A stretch of DNA of 64,000 nt from Vagococcus entomophilus. Its GTDB lineage: Bacteria; Bacillota; Bacilli; Lactobacillales; Vagococcaceae. The position numbers were made by a program, and so were the translations under genes. The notes below the pieces were generated by a model. The model did no database searches. It worked only from the letters and a program-made list of their open reading frames with translations, and had not been told where the DNA came from. This document shows, in pieces, positions 1 through 9,307 of this stretch; within the stretch, counting starts at the first letter, position 1, and the number at the start of each line of letters is the position of its first letter. Where the stretch lies: contig NZ_NGJZ01000001.1 of assembly GCF_003987595.1 (NCBI RefSeq), forward strand, positions 248,001 through 312,000. Reading direction: 5' to 3'.

Positions 1-53
1 ATGTGGCTTAGAGGTGGTCAAAAATTCAACTTACTTTTGTTTTTTTAGATAAC

Positions 54-76
54 ATGATACAATGGATAAGTATCAT
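54..76 (+). promoter_or_regulatory. Candidate TetR operator overlapping an extended -10
   Basis: A perfect 7-bp inverted repeat, ATGATAC and GTATCAT separated by 9 bases, lies about 75 bases upstream of the TetR-family gene. The left arm overlaps an extended -10 (TGATACAAT, 55-63). This is the usual geometry for an autoregulatory TetR operator. The assignment is inferred from position and symmetry only. Confidence 0.45.
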
Positions 77-151
77 ATAAACGTTAGTTAATTATAAAGT
101 GTTTGTGTTTATTTTTAGGTGTTTGTGACAGTAGAAGGAGAGGTAGAGTCA

Positions 152-742
152 ATGGCTAGGAGAAAAACAATTACGAGAGAACAAATTTTGAATGCAGCTT
201 TTCAAGTTGTTGCAACAGAAGGTTTTGCTCATTTTACGGCAAGAAATATCGCAAGTAAAATGAATTGTTCCACGCAACCCATTTATCTTGAATTTAAAAA
301 TATGGAAGATCTAAAATTAGCCTTGTTTAAAAAAATTGGTGATTACCTTGAGAATGAAGTCTTTTCTATTCCACAAATTGGGGATCCTTTAATAGATATG
401 GCACTAAATTATATTGAGCTGGCGCAAAACCAGAAAGTACTTTACCGAGCGATTTATATGGAAAATCATAATGAGAAAGATTACTTAAATAAGTTTAGCT
501 ATGAATTATTTGAGAAGAATCTTGAGGCTTCAGGACGGTTTAATCAACTGACGAATCAAAAAAAGCATGAGCTATTTACTGGAATATGGATTGTAGCAAC
601 AGGATTGGCTTCATTGATGTCAGGCGGCATTCTTACGCCAGAAAGAAAAGAAATTGTTTTGTTGATAGAAAAAGCGATTGATAATATACTAAAAGATAAT
701 AATGAGATGTTAGAAACCCTACTATTTGAAAAAGAAGAGTAA
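152..742 (+). CDS. TetR/AcrR family transcriptional regulator
   Basis: This 196-residue protein has an N-terminal TetR DNA-binding helix-turn-helix (about residues 8-55, with the ITREQILNAAFQVVATEGF segment and a conserved IYLEFKNMEDL end). A helical ligand-binding/dimerisation region follows. The start at 152 is chosen because AAGGAGAGG sits 9 bases upstream; the longer frame from 119 has no ribosome site. The gene stands alone, ends in a strong terminator, and has a palindrome in its promoter that could be its own operator. The ligand and target genes are unknown. The neighbouring flavodoxin is convergent, so it is not an obvious divergently controlled target. Confidence 0.88.
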   Translation: MARRKTITREQILNAAFQVVATEGFAHFTARNIASKMNCSTQPIYLEFKNMEDLKLALFKKIGDYLENEVFSIPQIGDPLIDMALNYIELAQNQKVLYRAIYMENHNEKDYLNKFSYELFEKNLEASGRFNQLTNQKKHELFTGIWIVATGLASLMSGGILTPERKEIVLLIEKAIDNILKDNNEMLETLLFEKEE

Positions 743-767
743 TCGTGAATGATTACTCTTCTTTTTT
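734..767 (+). terminator. Rho-independent terminator after TetR gene
   Basis: An 11-bp perfect stem (GAAGAGTAATC with GATTACTCTTC) has a 6-base loop and is followed by six T. The stem overlaps the TetR stop codon. The convergent flavodoxin gene ends just downstream, so the hairpin may serve both. Confidence 0.88.
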
Positions 768-777
768 ATGTAGATAA

Positions 778-1224
778 CTATGCTTGAACAGTTTCTACTA
801 CTTTTTTTGCAAAAGCTTCTAATTTTTCGATATCTTCTTCTTCAGCGGCCAAATCAACTTTTACAGATTCGGCTCCTTTTGTCGCTCCTGTTTTGAGAAA
901 AGCTTGTTCAAAATCATTAACTGACTGACAAAAGAATTCATAAAAAGTATCGCCAGATCCAACAACACCAAATACTTTTCCGTTCAATGTTGTATCTTGC
1001 AACTCTTCATAAAAGTCAACGATTTCATCAGGCAATTCGCCATCTCCATACGTATAAGTGGCAACGATGCAGATATCTGCATCGTTAAAGTCTTCAGCAT
1101 CAACTTGCGTGCATTCTTCTTTTTCTACATCTATCCCTAAATTCTCAAGTTCTTCAGCCACAATATCGGCGATTTCTTCTGTATTTCCAGTCATACTTGC
1201 ATAAACTATTTTGGCTAGTGTCAT
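778..1224 (-). CDS. Flavodoxin
   Basis: This 148-residue protein is the usual length of a short-chain flavodoxin. The N-terminal phosphate-binding loop reads SMTGNTEE (residues 10-17) and binds FMN phosphate. The YTYGDGELPDE and VVGSGDTFYEFFC segments are the two isoalloxazine-binding loops. The protein is acidic, as expected for a soluble electron carrier. An AAGGATG ribosome site precedes the ATG. In enterococci a flavodoxin gene is found close to map and the epa polysaccharide locus, which matches the layout here. Its redox partner is not encoded nearby. Confidence 0.93.
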   Translation of the reverse strand: MTLAKIVYASMTGNTEEIADIVAEELENLGIDVEKEECTQVDAEDFNDADICIVATYTYGDGELPDEIVDFYEELQDTTLNGKVFGVVGSGDTFYEFFCQSVNDFEQAFLKTGATKGAESVKVDLAAEEEDIEKLEAFAKKVVETVQA

Positions 1225-1320
1225 TTCTATTCATCCTTTCCTGCTTGTCTCATATAAATTATAACAGAACGAAGAAGCTTTTCAACCATTTTCAATGCTC
1301 CATGTGCTAAAAGACGTGAC

Positions 1321-1349
1321 TTGGAGAGCCGTCAAGATTATGATAAAAT
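1321..1349 (+). promoter_or_regulatory. Sigma-A-type promoter for map
   Basis: TTGGAG (1321-1326), a 17-base spacer and TAAAAT (1344-1349) with an upstream TGA extended -10 element. Transcription would start near 1356. This rules out a longer map reading frame from 1321 and supports the start at 1384. Confidence 0.65.
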
Positions 1350-1383
1350 AGGGAGTGCAAAAATAGAAAAGGGGTCAGAAAAA

Positions 1384-2139
1384 ATGATAACATTAAAATC
1401 AGCAAGAGAAATAGAGGCAATGGATGAATCAGGTGCTTTACTTGCAGACGTTCATCGTCATCTAAGAAGTTTTATTAAGCCAGGAATTACGAGTTGGGAT
1501 ATTGAGTGTTTTGTGGATGACTTTATTCAAAAACATGGTGGGATTGCAGCACAAAAGGGCTTTGAAGGATACAAATATGCAACTTGTTGTACGATAAATG
1601 ATGAAATTTGTCACGGATTTCCAAGAAAGCAAAAGTTAAAAGAAGGTGATTTGATCAAAGTAGATATGTGTATTGATCTTAAAGGGGCAATGTCCGATTC
1701 TTGCTGGGCTTATGTAGTGGGAAAATCGACTCCAGAGATTGATCATTTGATGGAAGTAACGAAAAAAGCCTTATACATAGGGATCGAACAGGCTCAAGTA
1801 GGAAACCGCATCGGAGATATCGGTCATGCGATTCAAACTTATGTAGAATCAGAAAACTTGTCAGTAGTGCGTGATTTTATTGGACATGGTATCGGACCAA
1901 CCATTCATGAAGAGCCAGCAGTTCCACATTACGGAGAAGCAGGAAAAGGATTGCGTCTAAAAGAAGGAATGGTTATTACAATTGAACCAATGGTCAACAC
2001 GGGAACCTGGCGAATGAAGATGGATGATAATGGTTGGACAGCTAGAACCCTAGACGGAGGTCTAAGTTGTCAATACGAACATACCTTGGCCATTACAAAA
2101 GCTGGACCGAGAATTTTAACTTCACAAGGTGACGAATAA
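1384..2139 (+). CDS. map: Type I methionyl aminopeptidase
   Basis: This 251-residue enzyme removes the initiator methionine from nascent proteins in the cytoplasm. Metal ligands expected of the family are visible: Asp in VDMCID and in MSDSCW, His in GHGIGPTIHE, Glu in TIEPMV and Glu in QYEHT. The start is placed at the ATG at 1384, behind AAAAGGGG; the upstream in-frame extension from 1321 overlaps the predicted promoter. The length fits Gram-positive type Ia MetAPs, without an N-terminal zinc-finger extension. The next gene follows immediately, so the two are likely co-transcribed. Confidence 0.95.
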   Translation: MITLKSAREIEAMDESGALLADVHRHLRSFIKPGITSWDIECFVDDFIQKHGGIAAQKGFEGYKYATCCTINDEICHGFPRKQKLKEGDLIKVDMCIDLKGAMSDSCWAYVVGKSTPEIDHLMEVTKKALYIGIEQAQVGNRIGDIGHAIQTYVESENLSVVRDFIGHGIGPTIHEEPAVPHYGEAGKGLRLKEGMVITIEPMVNTGTWRMKMDDNGWTARTLDGGLSCQYEHTLAITKAGPRILTSQGDE

Positions 2140-2155
2140 AGAGAGTTGGAACTTA

Positions 2156-3067
2156 ATGAATGCTTTCCTAAAAAAAATAAAAAATAATCATGACGTTCGC
2201 CGCTTTTTTCATACACTATTTACGCGAGTGAAGGATTCTGATATTAATAATTCAGCGGTAATTGTTACCTATTATTTACTGCTTTCCTTGTTCCCGCTAA
2301 TTATTGCCATTGGAAATATTTTACCCTTTTTTAATATCAATCCTGCTACGGTACTTCCTTATTTAAAAGAAATGGTTCCAGCAGCTGTCTATAGTTTGAT
2401 TGAGAGCACGATTAGTAATTTATTAAAAAATGCGGATGGTGGGCTACTTTCTATTTCAGCAATAGCCACCATTTGGGCGGCTAGTAAGAGTGTAAATGCC
2501 CTACAACTTTCGTTAAATAAAATTTACGGAGTTGAAAACCGAGTCAATGCGATTGTCTCTCGTCTTTTTTCTTTTGGGATGATTTTCTTTCTCTTAGTCG
2601 CAATCGCAGCTAGTTTGCTAGTTTTTGGTTTAGGACAAGCAACGTTAGACTATGTGAATCAATTTTTTACTATTCCAGATGACTTTACGACTTATTTTGT
2701 CACGTTGAAATGGCCAGTAACAATTTTTATTCTCTTTTTTATGATGTCAGTGATTTACTATTTTATCCCTAATGCCAAAGTCAGTATCCGGTATGTCTTC
2801 CCAGGTGCCATCTTCACGACAACTGGTTGGATGCTTTTAACACAGGCTTTCGGGTTATATGTCAAATATTTCTCAAAAAGCATGTCAAGTTATGGTGTAA
2901 TCGGAAGTGTCATGATTTTTATCATATGGCTTAATTTTGCTGCGACCTTGATTTTGATTGGTGGAATAATCAACGCGGTTCTTGAAGAATTTTTAACAGG
3001 TAAAATTCGGCAAAATAAAGCTGGAATTGAAAAAATTAAGAAGAAATTAAAAAAGACTATTGACTAA
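2156..3067 (+). CDS. YihY/UPF0761 family membrane protein
   Basis: This protein of about 303 residues belongs to the YihY/virulence factor BrkB family, once wrongly called ribonuclease BN. It has a cytoplasmic N-terminus, about six membrane-spanning segments, and the conserved stretch VTYYLLLSLFPL near residue 40. The lysine-rich tail is probably cytoplasmic. Its molecular role is not settled; transport or envelope functions have been suggested. The ATG at 2156 has a weak GAGAG ribosome site. A GTG at 2129, overlapping the map stop, is an alternative start and would allow translational coupling. Confidence 0.87.
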   Translation: MNAFLKKIKNNHDVRRFFHTLFTRVKDSDINNSAVIVTYYLLLSLFPLIIAIGNILPFFNINPATVLPYLKEMVPAAVYSLIESTISNLLKNADGGLLSISAIATIWAASKSVNALQLSLNKIYGVENRVNAIVSRLFSFGMIFFLLVAIAASLLVFGLGQATLDYVNQFFTIPDDFTTYFVTLKWPVTIFILFFMMSVIYYFIPNAKVSIRYVFPGAIFTTTGWMLLTQAFGLYVKYFSKSMSSYGVIGSVMIFIIWLNFAATLILIGGIINAVLEEFLTGKIRQNKAGIEKIKKKLKKTID

Positions 3068-3120
3068 AAATAAGGATATTGACCTGAAAAAATTAGAATA
3101 AAAAGAAAATTTAAGGAATT

Positions 3121-3149
3121 TTGAAGAGAATCAAGCCTCTTTTTATGGT
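3121..3149 (+). promoter_or_regulatory. Promoter of LCP gene
   Basis: TTGAAG (3121-3126), a 17-base spacer and TATGGT (3144-3149). The first in-frame ATG of the LCP gene (3153) would fall at the transcription start, so the GTG at 3192 is the more likely translation start. Confidence 0.5.
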
Positions 3150-3191
3150 ATTATGGATAAAGTAAAAGTTTATAGTAAAGGAATAGTGATT

Positions 3192-4379
3192 GTGCGGAAT
3201 AAGAAAGATAATGTGAATTCTAGAAAATCAAACAGAAAAAGAAGAACGCAAAGAACACCATCTAGAGACGAATATAGACAAAATTTTTCTCAAGACAAAC
3301 GAAAAAAGAAATTAATTTTAAAAAGTATTCTTGCTGCTGTATTGGTTATTTTAATAATAGCCTTATCTTATTTTTCGTTGGTACTGGCTGGAGCGCAAAA
3401 CTTATTAGATTCCGCCTATACGCCGAGAAAAAATACGACAACTATTAATGGGAAGTCAGTTGGGAACCTTAACGAAAATATTGATCCGATAAAAGATCCA
3501 ATCTCAATCTTAGTAATGGGTATTGATGATAATTCTGAGAGAAAGCTCGGTTCTGCTAGGACGGATACCATGATGTTGCTGACTTTAAATCCAAAAGAAG
3601 GCTCCATTAACATGGTGACCATACCAAGAGACACCTATACTTCTATCAATACGAAGAAATTTGTCGGCTATGATAAAATTAATACAGCCTATACTTATGG
3701 TGGAGATGAAGGGGCTATTCAGGCTGTTCAAGATTTGACGAATGTTCCAATAAATTACTATTTGACCATTGACTTTCAGGCTTTTGAAGACATTATTGAT
3801 GCACTAGGTGGAATAAAGGTGAATGTTCCAATGAATATCCATTCCGAATATGCTAGTGAGGAAGATCCTAATGCTGGAGAAATTCTTATTCATAAGGGAG
3901 AGCAGACCCTAAATGGTAAAAATGCCTTGATTTTTGCTAGGATTCGAAAAATTGATAATGACATTGAACGTGGAAAAAGACAGCAGTTAGTGGTACAAAA
4001 AGTGATTGAAAAGGCAACAGAAGTAGGTTCAATTACGAAATACAATAAAGTACTGACTGCTTTAAAAGGCCATATGTGGACTGATATGAAGTCGGATACT
4101 ATGCTTTCAGTTGCACAATCCGCCCTTAAGACCAGCTACAGTATCCATTCTTATGTGTTTGATTGGAGTAGCTTTACCTCTGATCCCAATGGTGCAGGGT
4201 CAGCTAGTTATGTTTCACTCAATGCAGACAGTTTATCTTATGTTAGTCACAAGTTCCGCTTAGCTCTCGGGTTAGATAGTAAAGATGAGCGAGATGCAGA
4301 GGGTTATACTTTCAAAACAGATGGCATACCAAGCACGAAAACTTATCCGAGTTACGGAGCGTATAGCGATAACAATTAA
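3192..4379 (+). CDS. LytR-CpsA-Psr (LCP) family cell-wall polymer ligase
   Basis: LCP proteins transfer undecaprenyl-linked polymers (teichoic acids, capsule, rhamnopolysaccharide) to peptidoglycan outside the membrane. The protein has a basic cytoplasmic tail, one membrane segment (about residues 45-67) and the extracellular LCP domain. The domain has ILVMGIDD, GSARTDTMMLL, TIPRDTY and an arginine-rich IFARIRK/ERGKRQQ region, which includes the residues that bind the polyprenyl pyrophosphate. The GTG at 3192 has AAAGGA 10 bases upstream; the ATG at 3153 lies in the predicted promoter and has no ribosome site. Placed just before the polysaccharide locus, it is the obvious candidate to anchor that polymer. 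Confidence 0.9.
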   Translation: MRNKKDNVNSRKSNRKRRTQRTPSRDEYRQNFSQDKRKKKLILKSILAAVLVILIIALSYFSLVLAGAQNLLDSAYTPRKNTTTINGKSVGNLNENIDPIKDPISILVMGIDDNSERKLGSARTDTMMLLTLNPKEGSINMVTIPRDTYTSINTKKFVGYDKINTAYTYGGDEGAIQAVQDLTNVPINYYLTIDFQAFEDIIDALGGIKVNVPMNIHSEYASEEDPNAGEILIHKGEQTLNGKNALIFARIRKIDNDIERGKRQQLVVQKVIEKATEVGSITKYNKVLTALKGHMWTDMKSDTMLSVAQSALKTSYSIHSYVFDWSSFTSDPNGAGSASYVSLNADSLSYVSHKFRLALGLDSKDERDAEGYTFKTDGIPSTKTYPSYGAYSDNN

Positions 4380-4422
4380 TAGAAAAGTCTTAGTTAGTCA
4401 AAATCGGCTTATGATTTTAAAA

Positions 4423-4461
4423 AAAACAGAAAGCATTCAATACGAATGCTTTCTGTTTTTT
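4423..4461. terminator. Bidirectional terminator between LCP and YfhO genes
   Basis: A 13-bp perfect stem (AACAGAAAGCATT with AATGCTTTCTGTT), a 7-base loop, an A-tract on the left and a T-tract on the right. It can end transcripts from both convergent genes and overlaps the stop codon of the minus-strand gene. Confidence 0.9.
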
Positions 4462-6986
4462 CTAGTTCTAAATGTATTGACAGATAAGTAAAACAACAAG
4501 CTGCTTATAGAAATAAAAAGACAAATGTAAAACATTTTTGGGACATACGTTACTGAAATTTGATGTTTTCCTTTTGTCAAAGGAATCCCCATAAACATTC
4601 CTTGTTTGAGTATTTTTACTTTGTTATTGTCCACACGTGCAGTCCAATTTTTGTCATAGGGTATAGAAAGAAAAAGTACTTGATCATCTTTGGAATGGAC
4701 ATTAATCTCTCCACTAATAGAAGTATTTGTTTGCTTGAGGTTACTTAGAGTATCTTTTTTGATTTTTGTTACCAGTTTATTCATGGAATTTAAGTTTAAC
4801 TTATAAAATATTGGAGTGGCGTACAGTGTTTCTGAATCAGTTAACTCGACAATAATTTTCACTTCTTGTCCGGCATACGTTCCTAAATCCCAAGTATTGT
4901 TAGAGGTCAGATAAGCATTATTGGAATCGGGCAGCTTTATTTGTATATTTGGGTGCATAGTCGAGGTGCCAAAAGAAAGATAAACTTGAGATAATTCATC
5001 GACCTTAACTGTATACTCGATTGAAGCTTTTTGTTGTTTGTTCTTTTTTAGCAAGTAGACATTCCCATTAGGATCTTTGGACTCTTTTAAATTGTAAGAG
5101 CTACTTGAGACCTCTTGGCAGATACCAAATAGAGGGGAACTACTAGCTATTTCGGCAAGTTTATTTTGGTTTTCAAAAACACTTTGTTGGTTTGGCAAAG
5201 TCTCGTTCAAAAAATTTCTGTTAACCATATAGCCAAAAGGAATATAAAATTTATTCAAATAGGTTTTTAAGGGACCATGCTCATCCACTAGCTTGTACAT
5301 ATATGGACTTAGAGTTTGTTGCGATAAAAAATACTTCTGAGATAAAAAACAATTAAATGGAGTGAAACCACTCTCTGCACTGAATTCTCTCATTCCAGTT
5401 GTAAAACCAAATGAAGAAAGAGAAGAATTGTTGTTGAGATTTATTGTAGAGGTATAGGCAGCCATTCCTTTATATTCATATTTTAAGGAGTCGTTAGCAT
5501 TTTTAATTCCTGGTTCAGTGTTTATTCTATAAAAAGTTTTATCTGAAACCACTAGTTTATTAAGCGCATGAGCATAATAATTATGACCAATATTTTCAAA
5601 ATAAGCATCAGATAAAGAAATATCAGAATATTTTTTTAAAATTTGGACGGAATTAAAACTGATATCGATAAAAGTGAGAGCAATTAAACAGAATAAAACC
5701 TTTTTACTCTGATATTTTTTCAACAATAGTAAAAGAGCGAGAAAGAATAGGGTAAGTAGACCAATGTTTAATAGTTCTTTTCTTGTGAAAAATGTCAGGT
5801 CAGTATTAAAATATAAAAACGCCACATTTAAACAGAAAATAATGAACAAATAAATGAAGTAATTCTTATTTTTACTTTTTAATAAATGACTTAGTGCAAT
5901 ACTACTTAAAAATAGACAAAAGAAAGAAAAAACGAAGACATAGCGCCAAGAGGCACCGTTTGGCTGTTCAAAAGCGTGCCATATATAATTTAGCAGACCA
6001 TTACGTATGCTTGAAAAGAGAATTAAGCCTACAAAGAAATAACTAACTTTTTGACGCGTTGGAATTTCTTTTATCAAAAAGAATAAAGGGGTTAACAATA
6101 AAATCAGAACTCCTGAATACAGAGAGAGGCTTTGCAAGTCTGAATACCCATTGAACATTTTGATGTACGTATCACGCAATCCAATAAAATTATGGAAAGT
6201 TTGAAGTGGACTAGAAAAATTGGATTCTTTTAGCACCATGTAAGTTGGAACAGTGATGAATAATGTGAAAATAAACGCTAAGATAGTATTTTTAAAAAAA
6301 AGGAAGCAATCGTGAAGAATTTCTTTTTTTCTTTGATAGCTATTAAATAGTTCTGCAATAAAATAGAGAAACGTGAAAATTCCAACCATATAACCAGTAT
6401 AAAAATTAGCTATAAAAAGTAGCGTTAGTGAAAAAAGAAATAGTTTTTCTTTTTTTTGATAAATGATTCGATCTACTCCTAAAATGATTAAAGGCAGTAG
6501 ATAAACTGCATCAATCCACATAGGTAAAAAGAAGTACGTCAGAGAAAATCCAATTAAAGAATAATAGAAAGAAGTAATATATAAAATAAAAGGGTTTTTG
6601 GTTACCTTAGATTTTAAAAATAGGCACATGGTTACAGCGCTAGTTCCTAATTTTAGCAACCAAATAAAAATGATTCCTAATGGAACTAAGTTTTTAGGAA
6701 ATAAAGCAATGAGTATAGAAAATGGGGAAGAAAGATAATAGGTGAAAGTTGCCCAAAAATTTTCTCCTAATCCATAATTCCAAGAAAATAAAATGCTTGC
6801 TTGACCTTTAAAAACTTCTTGTAGGTGAGAATAAAAAAAACTTAATTGAGCTGGGAGATCTATGTACCAAATTGTTTTGGTACCAAAAGGTGTGATTGAT
6901 AGAATAAAGAATAGTAATATAACTAAAAAAATAGGACTTAAAAATAGTAAACTATAAAACATTAAATTCTTTTTATTTTTTTTCAT
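4437..6986 (-). CDS. YfhO family membrane protein, putative GT-C type glycosyltransferase
   Basis: This 849-residue protein has a dozen or so membrane segments in its first 430 residues, a large extracellular domain with NWTARV near the C-terminus, and a final membrane helix. In Bacillus and Listeria, YfhO-type proteins act outside the cell with a CsbB-like GT2 and a GtcA-like flippase to add sugars to lipoteichoic or wall teichoic acid. Both kinds of partner are encoded on the other side of the divergent intergenic region (7205 and 9308). A second YfhO paralogue lies at 21474 and shares the C-terminal pattern NW-x-A-x-V and KG...Y-x-P. The substrate here is unknown. Confidence 0.85.
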   Translation of the reverse strand: MKKNKKNLMFYSLLFLSPIFLVILLFFILSITPFGTKTIWYIDLPAQLSFFYSHLQEVFKGQASILFSWNYGLGENFWATFTYYLSSPFSILIALFPKNLVPLGIIFIWLLKLGTSAVTMCLFLKSKVTKNPFILYITSFYYSLIGFSLTYFFLPMWIDAVYLLPLIILGVDRIIYQKKEKLFLFSLTLLFIANFYTGYMVGIFTFLYFIAELFNSYQRKKEILHDCFLFFKNTILAFIFTLFITVPTYMVLKESNFSSPLQTFHNFIGLRDTYIKMFNGYSDLQSLSLYSGVLILLLTPLFFLIKEIPTRQKVSYFFVGLILFSSIRNGLLNYIWHAFEQPNGASWRYVFVFSFFCLFLSSIALSHLLKSKNKNYFIYLFIIFCLNVAFLYFNTDLTFFTRKELLNIGLLTLFFLALLLLLKKYQSKKVLFCLIALTFIDISFNSVQILKKYSDISLSDAYFENIGHNYYAHALNKLVVSDKTFYRINTEPGIKNANDSLKYEYKGMAAYTSTINLNNNSSLSSFGFTTGMREFSAESGFTPFNCFLSQKYFLSQQTLSPYMYKLVDEHGPLKTYLNKFYIPFGYMVNRNFLNETLPNQQSVFENQNKLAEIASSSPLFGICQEVSSSSYNLKESKDPNGNVYLLKKNKQQKASIEYTVKVDELSQVYLSFGTSTMHPNIQIKLPDSNNAYLTSNNTWDLGTYAGQEVKIIVELTDSETLYATPIFYKLNLNSMNKLVTKIKKDTLSNLKQTNTSISGEINVHSKDDQVLFLSIPYDKNWTARVDNNKVKILKQGMFMGIPLTKGKHQISVTYVPKMFYICLFISISSLLFYLSVNTFRTRKNRKHSY

Positions 6987-7153
6987 AATTTAACTCCTTA
7001 TCAAAAAATACTTTCACAACATTAAATATGATAAACCATATTCTAACAGTATAGCTAGGTTTTTTTCATTTTTATAAATTTTTAATATTTATTGAGGGAT
7101 ATAATTGCTATTTGATAATTGAAATGATACATTTTATATGTAATAGGAAATGG

Positions 7154-7182
7154 TTGAGTAACTATAGTATTTCTTATATGAT
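7154..7182 (+). promoter_or_regulatory. Promoter of the GT2/tagO/gtcA genes
   Basis: TTGAGT (7154-7159), a 17-base spacer and TATGAT (7177-7182). The predicted start point leaves only a short leader before GGGAG and the ATG at 7205. A second -10-like TATAAT at 7100-7105 lacks a good -35 box. Confidence 0.5.
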
Positions 7183-7204
7183 TAATTAAATTGGGAGTGT
7201 AAAG

Positions 7205-8164
7205 ATGATATCAGTAGTTATCCCTTGCTTCAATGAAGAAGAATCTATTCCTCTTTTTTACAAAGAGATGGAAAAAACAAGAATAAAAATGAATGAACAT
7301 TTTGAATATATCTTTATAAACGACGGTTCGTCAGATAATACTTTAGCAGTTTTAAAAGAGTTGAATCAAAAAGATGTCAATGCACACTATCTATCCTTTT
7401 CACGTAATTTCGGGAAAGAAGCTGCTTTGTATGCTGGGCTAAAGCATTCAACTGGAGATTACATAACGGTTATGGATGCTGATTTACAAGATCCACCAGA
7501 ATTACTGCCAAAGATGTTAAACATTTTACAAACAGAGGATTATGACTGTGTGGGGACTAGAAGAAAAGATCGTAAAGGTGAGCCACCACTTAGAAGTATT
7601 TTTTCAAAAGGGTTTTATTTTTTAATGAATAAAATTTCACAAACTGAGATGATTGATGGTGTCCGCGACTATCGCTTGATGACAAGACAAATGGTGGATG
7701 CAATACTAGAAATTAGTGAATATAATCGTTTTTCAAAAGGAATTTTTAGTTGGGTAGGTTTTAAGACTAAGTATTTATCATTTGAAAACAAGGAACGCAT
7801 TGCAGGAAATACCTCCTGGTCGTTTTGGTCGTTGTTTAAGTATTCTATTGAAGGAATCATCAATTTTTCGGAAGCACCACTTATGATTGCATCTTTTGTG
7901 GGATTCTTATTTTTTGTTGTAGCAATTATAATGATCTTATTTATAATTACGCGTACCTTAATATTTGGAGATCCAACAAGTGGGTGGCCTTCGATGATTA
8001 GTATTGTTTTGCTAGCATCAGGACTACAATTGTTTTGTTTGGGAATTGTCGGAAAATACATTGGAAAGATTTTTTTAGAAACAAAGAACAGACCTATATA
8101 TATATTAAAAGAGACAGATCGTAACATTTTGAAAAAAGATGTGTCTGAGGAAAGTAGGAAATAA
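7205..8164 (+). CDS. CsbB/GtrB-like GT2: polyisoprenyl-phosphate glycosyltransferase
   Basis: This 319-residue protein has a DPM1-like GT2 domain (residues 1-220) with VVIPCFNEEES, NDGSSDNT and the catalytic DADLQDPPE motif. Two C-terminal membrane helices follow (about 228-255 and 265-290). Enzymes of this shape load a sugar onto undecaprenyl phosphate at the inner membrane face for later use outside. It sits between a divergent YfhO gene and, two genes on, a GtcA-type flippase, which completes the known three-component glycosylation set. The donor sugar cannot be read from the sequence; GlcNAc is the donor in Bacillus CsbB. The ATG follows GGGAGTG. Confidence 0.92.
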   Translation: MISVVIPCFNEEESIPLFYKEMEKTRIKMNEHFEYIFINDGSSDNTLAVLKELNQKDVNAHYLSFSRNFGKEAALYAGLKHSTGDYITVMDADLQDPPELLPKMLNILQTEDYDCVGTRRKDRKGEPPLRSIFSKGFYFLMNKISQTEMIDGVRDYRLMTRQMVDAILEISEYNRFSKGIFSWVGFKTKYLSFENKERIAGNTSWSFWSLFKYSIEGIINFSEAPLMIASFVGFLFFVVAIIMILFIITRTLIFGDPTSGWPSMISIVLLASGLQLFCLGIVGKYIGKIFLETKNRPIYILKETDRNILKKDVSEESRK

Positions 8165-8166
8165 GA

Positions 8167-9291
8167 GTGACGTTTACCTATCAATTTATTGTTAAATTGT
8201 TCATCACAGTCATCATATGTATTGTACTAACGCCAATTCTTAAGTTAATAACGTTTCGTTTAGGTGCGGTAGATATGCCCAATGAGCGAAGAATCAATAA
8301 AGAACCAATGCCAACAGCAGGTGGGATACCGATTTTTATAACGTTTGCTTTTTCGACTTGGTTTTTATTTAGAGAAAATATTCCAAAAAGTTATTTATGG
8401 CCCATTTTATTAGCTGCGGGTATTGTTGTACTTACGGGATTCATAGACGATGTAAAAGAAATATCGCCAAAGATGAAACTGCTTGGACTTACCATAGCTG
8501 CATTGATTATTTACTATGTTGCAGATGATATTCGACTTGATTCAATCAGTATCTTTTTTATTGGGAAAATCCATTTTGGTATTTTTAGTATGCCACTGAC
8601 GGTTCTTTGGATACTTGGTCTGACCAATGCGATTAATCTAATTGATGGGTTAGATGGGCTTGCATCAGGTGTTTCAATCATTGCACTTTCGACGATTGGG
8701 ATTATAGGCTTTTTCTTTTTACATGTATCAAGCATCCATATTCCAATCATGATATTTGTCTTAGTAGCTGCGATATTAGGTTTTTTCCCTTATAATTATC
8801 ATCCTGCGAAAATTTATCTTGGGGATACGGGGGCGCTTTTTTTAGGGTTTATGATATCGGTAGTCTCACTGCAAGGATTAAAAAATGCCACTATTATTAC
8901 CTTAATTACACCGTTATTTATTTTAGGCGTTCCAATTACAGATACATTATCGGCAATCATTCGACGTCTGCTTAATAAAAAACCCATTTCATCAGCTGAT
9001 AAGATGCATCTACATCATCGCCTAATTTCATTAGGATTTAGTCATAAGGGGGCGGTGTTAACCATTTATTGTTTAGCTTTAGTATTTTCATTTATAGCTT
9101 TATTGCTCAATTATACGAGCTTTTGGGGAAGCGTGTTGCTGATTATTGCAGTTGGCCTAGGGATTGAACTTTTTATAGAGCTTATTGAGTTGGTTGGACC
9201 TAAGAGACAGCCAGTGATGTATTTATTTAAATTGCTTGGAAATAAAAGTTTTCGAGATGATCAACTAAAAAAATACAAAATAAAAAAATAA
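8167..9291 (+). CDS. tagO: Undecaprenyl-phosphate GlcNAc-1-phosphate transferase (TagO/WecA/EpaA type)
   Basis: This 374-residue polytopic protein starts wall polymer synthesis by moving GlcNAc-1-P from UDP-GlcNAc to undecaprenyl phosphate. Family motifs are clear: GFIDDVKE (Mg-binding Asp pair), NAINLIDGLDGLA, YLGDTGALFLGF, and the cytoplasmic HLHHRL motif near residue 280. These place it with WecA/TagO rather than MraY. The start is a GTG at 8167, two bases after the previous stop, with AGGAAATAAG upstream. In Enterococcus faecalis the equivalent gene, epaA, opens the epa locus, and the same position is seen here. Confidence 0.95.
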   Translation: MTFTYQFIVKLFITVIICIVLTPILKLITFRLGAVDMPNERRINKEPMPTAGGIPIFITFAFSTWFLFRENIPKSYLWPILLAAGIVVLTGFIDDVKEISPKMKLLGLTIAALIIYYVADDIRLDSISIFFIGKIHFGIFSMPLTVLWILGLTNAINLIDGLDGLASGVSIIALSTIGIIGFFFLHVSSIHIPIMIFVLVAAILGFFPYNYHPAKIYLGDTGALFLGFMISVVSLQGLKNATIITLITPLFILGVPITDTLSAIIRRLLNKKPISSADKMHLHHRLISLGFSHKGAVLTIYCLALVFSFIALLLNYTSFWGSVLLIIAVGLGIELFIELIELVGPKRQPVMYLFKLLGNKSFRDDQLKKYKIKK

Positions 9292-9307
9292 TGAATCGAG
9301 TAGCGTT

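Noticed and set aside
3153-3191. N-terminal extension of the LCP gene from ATG 3153
   Set aside because: It overlaps the predicted transcription start and has no ribosome site; the GTG at 3192 has AAAGGA at a good distance.
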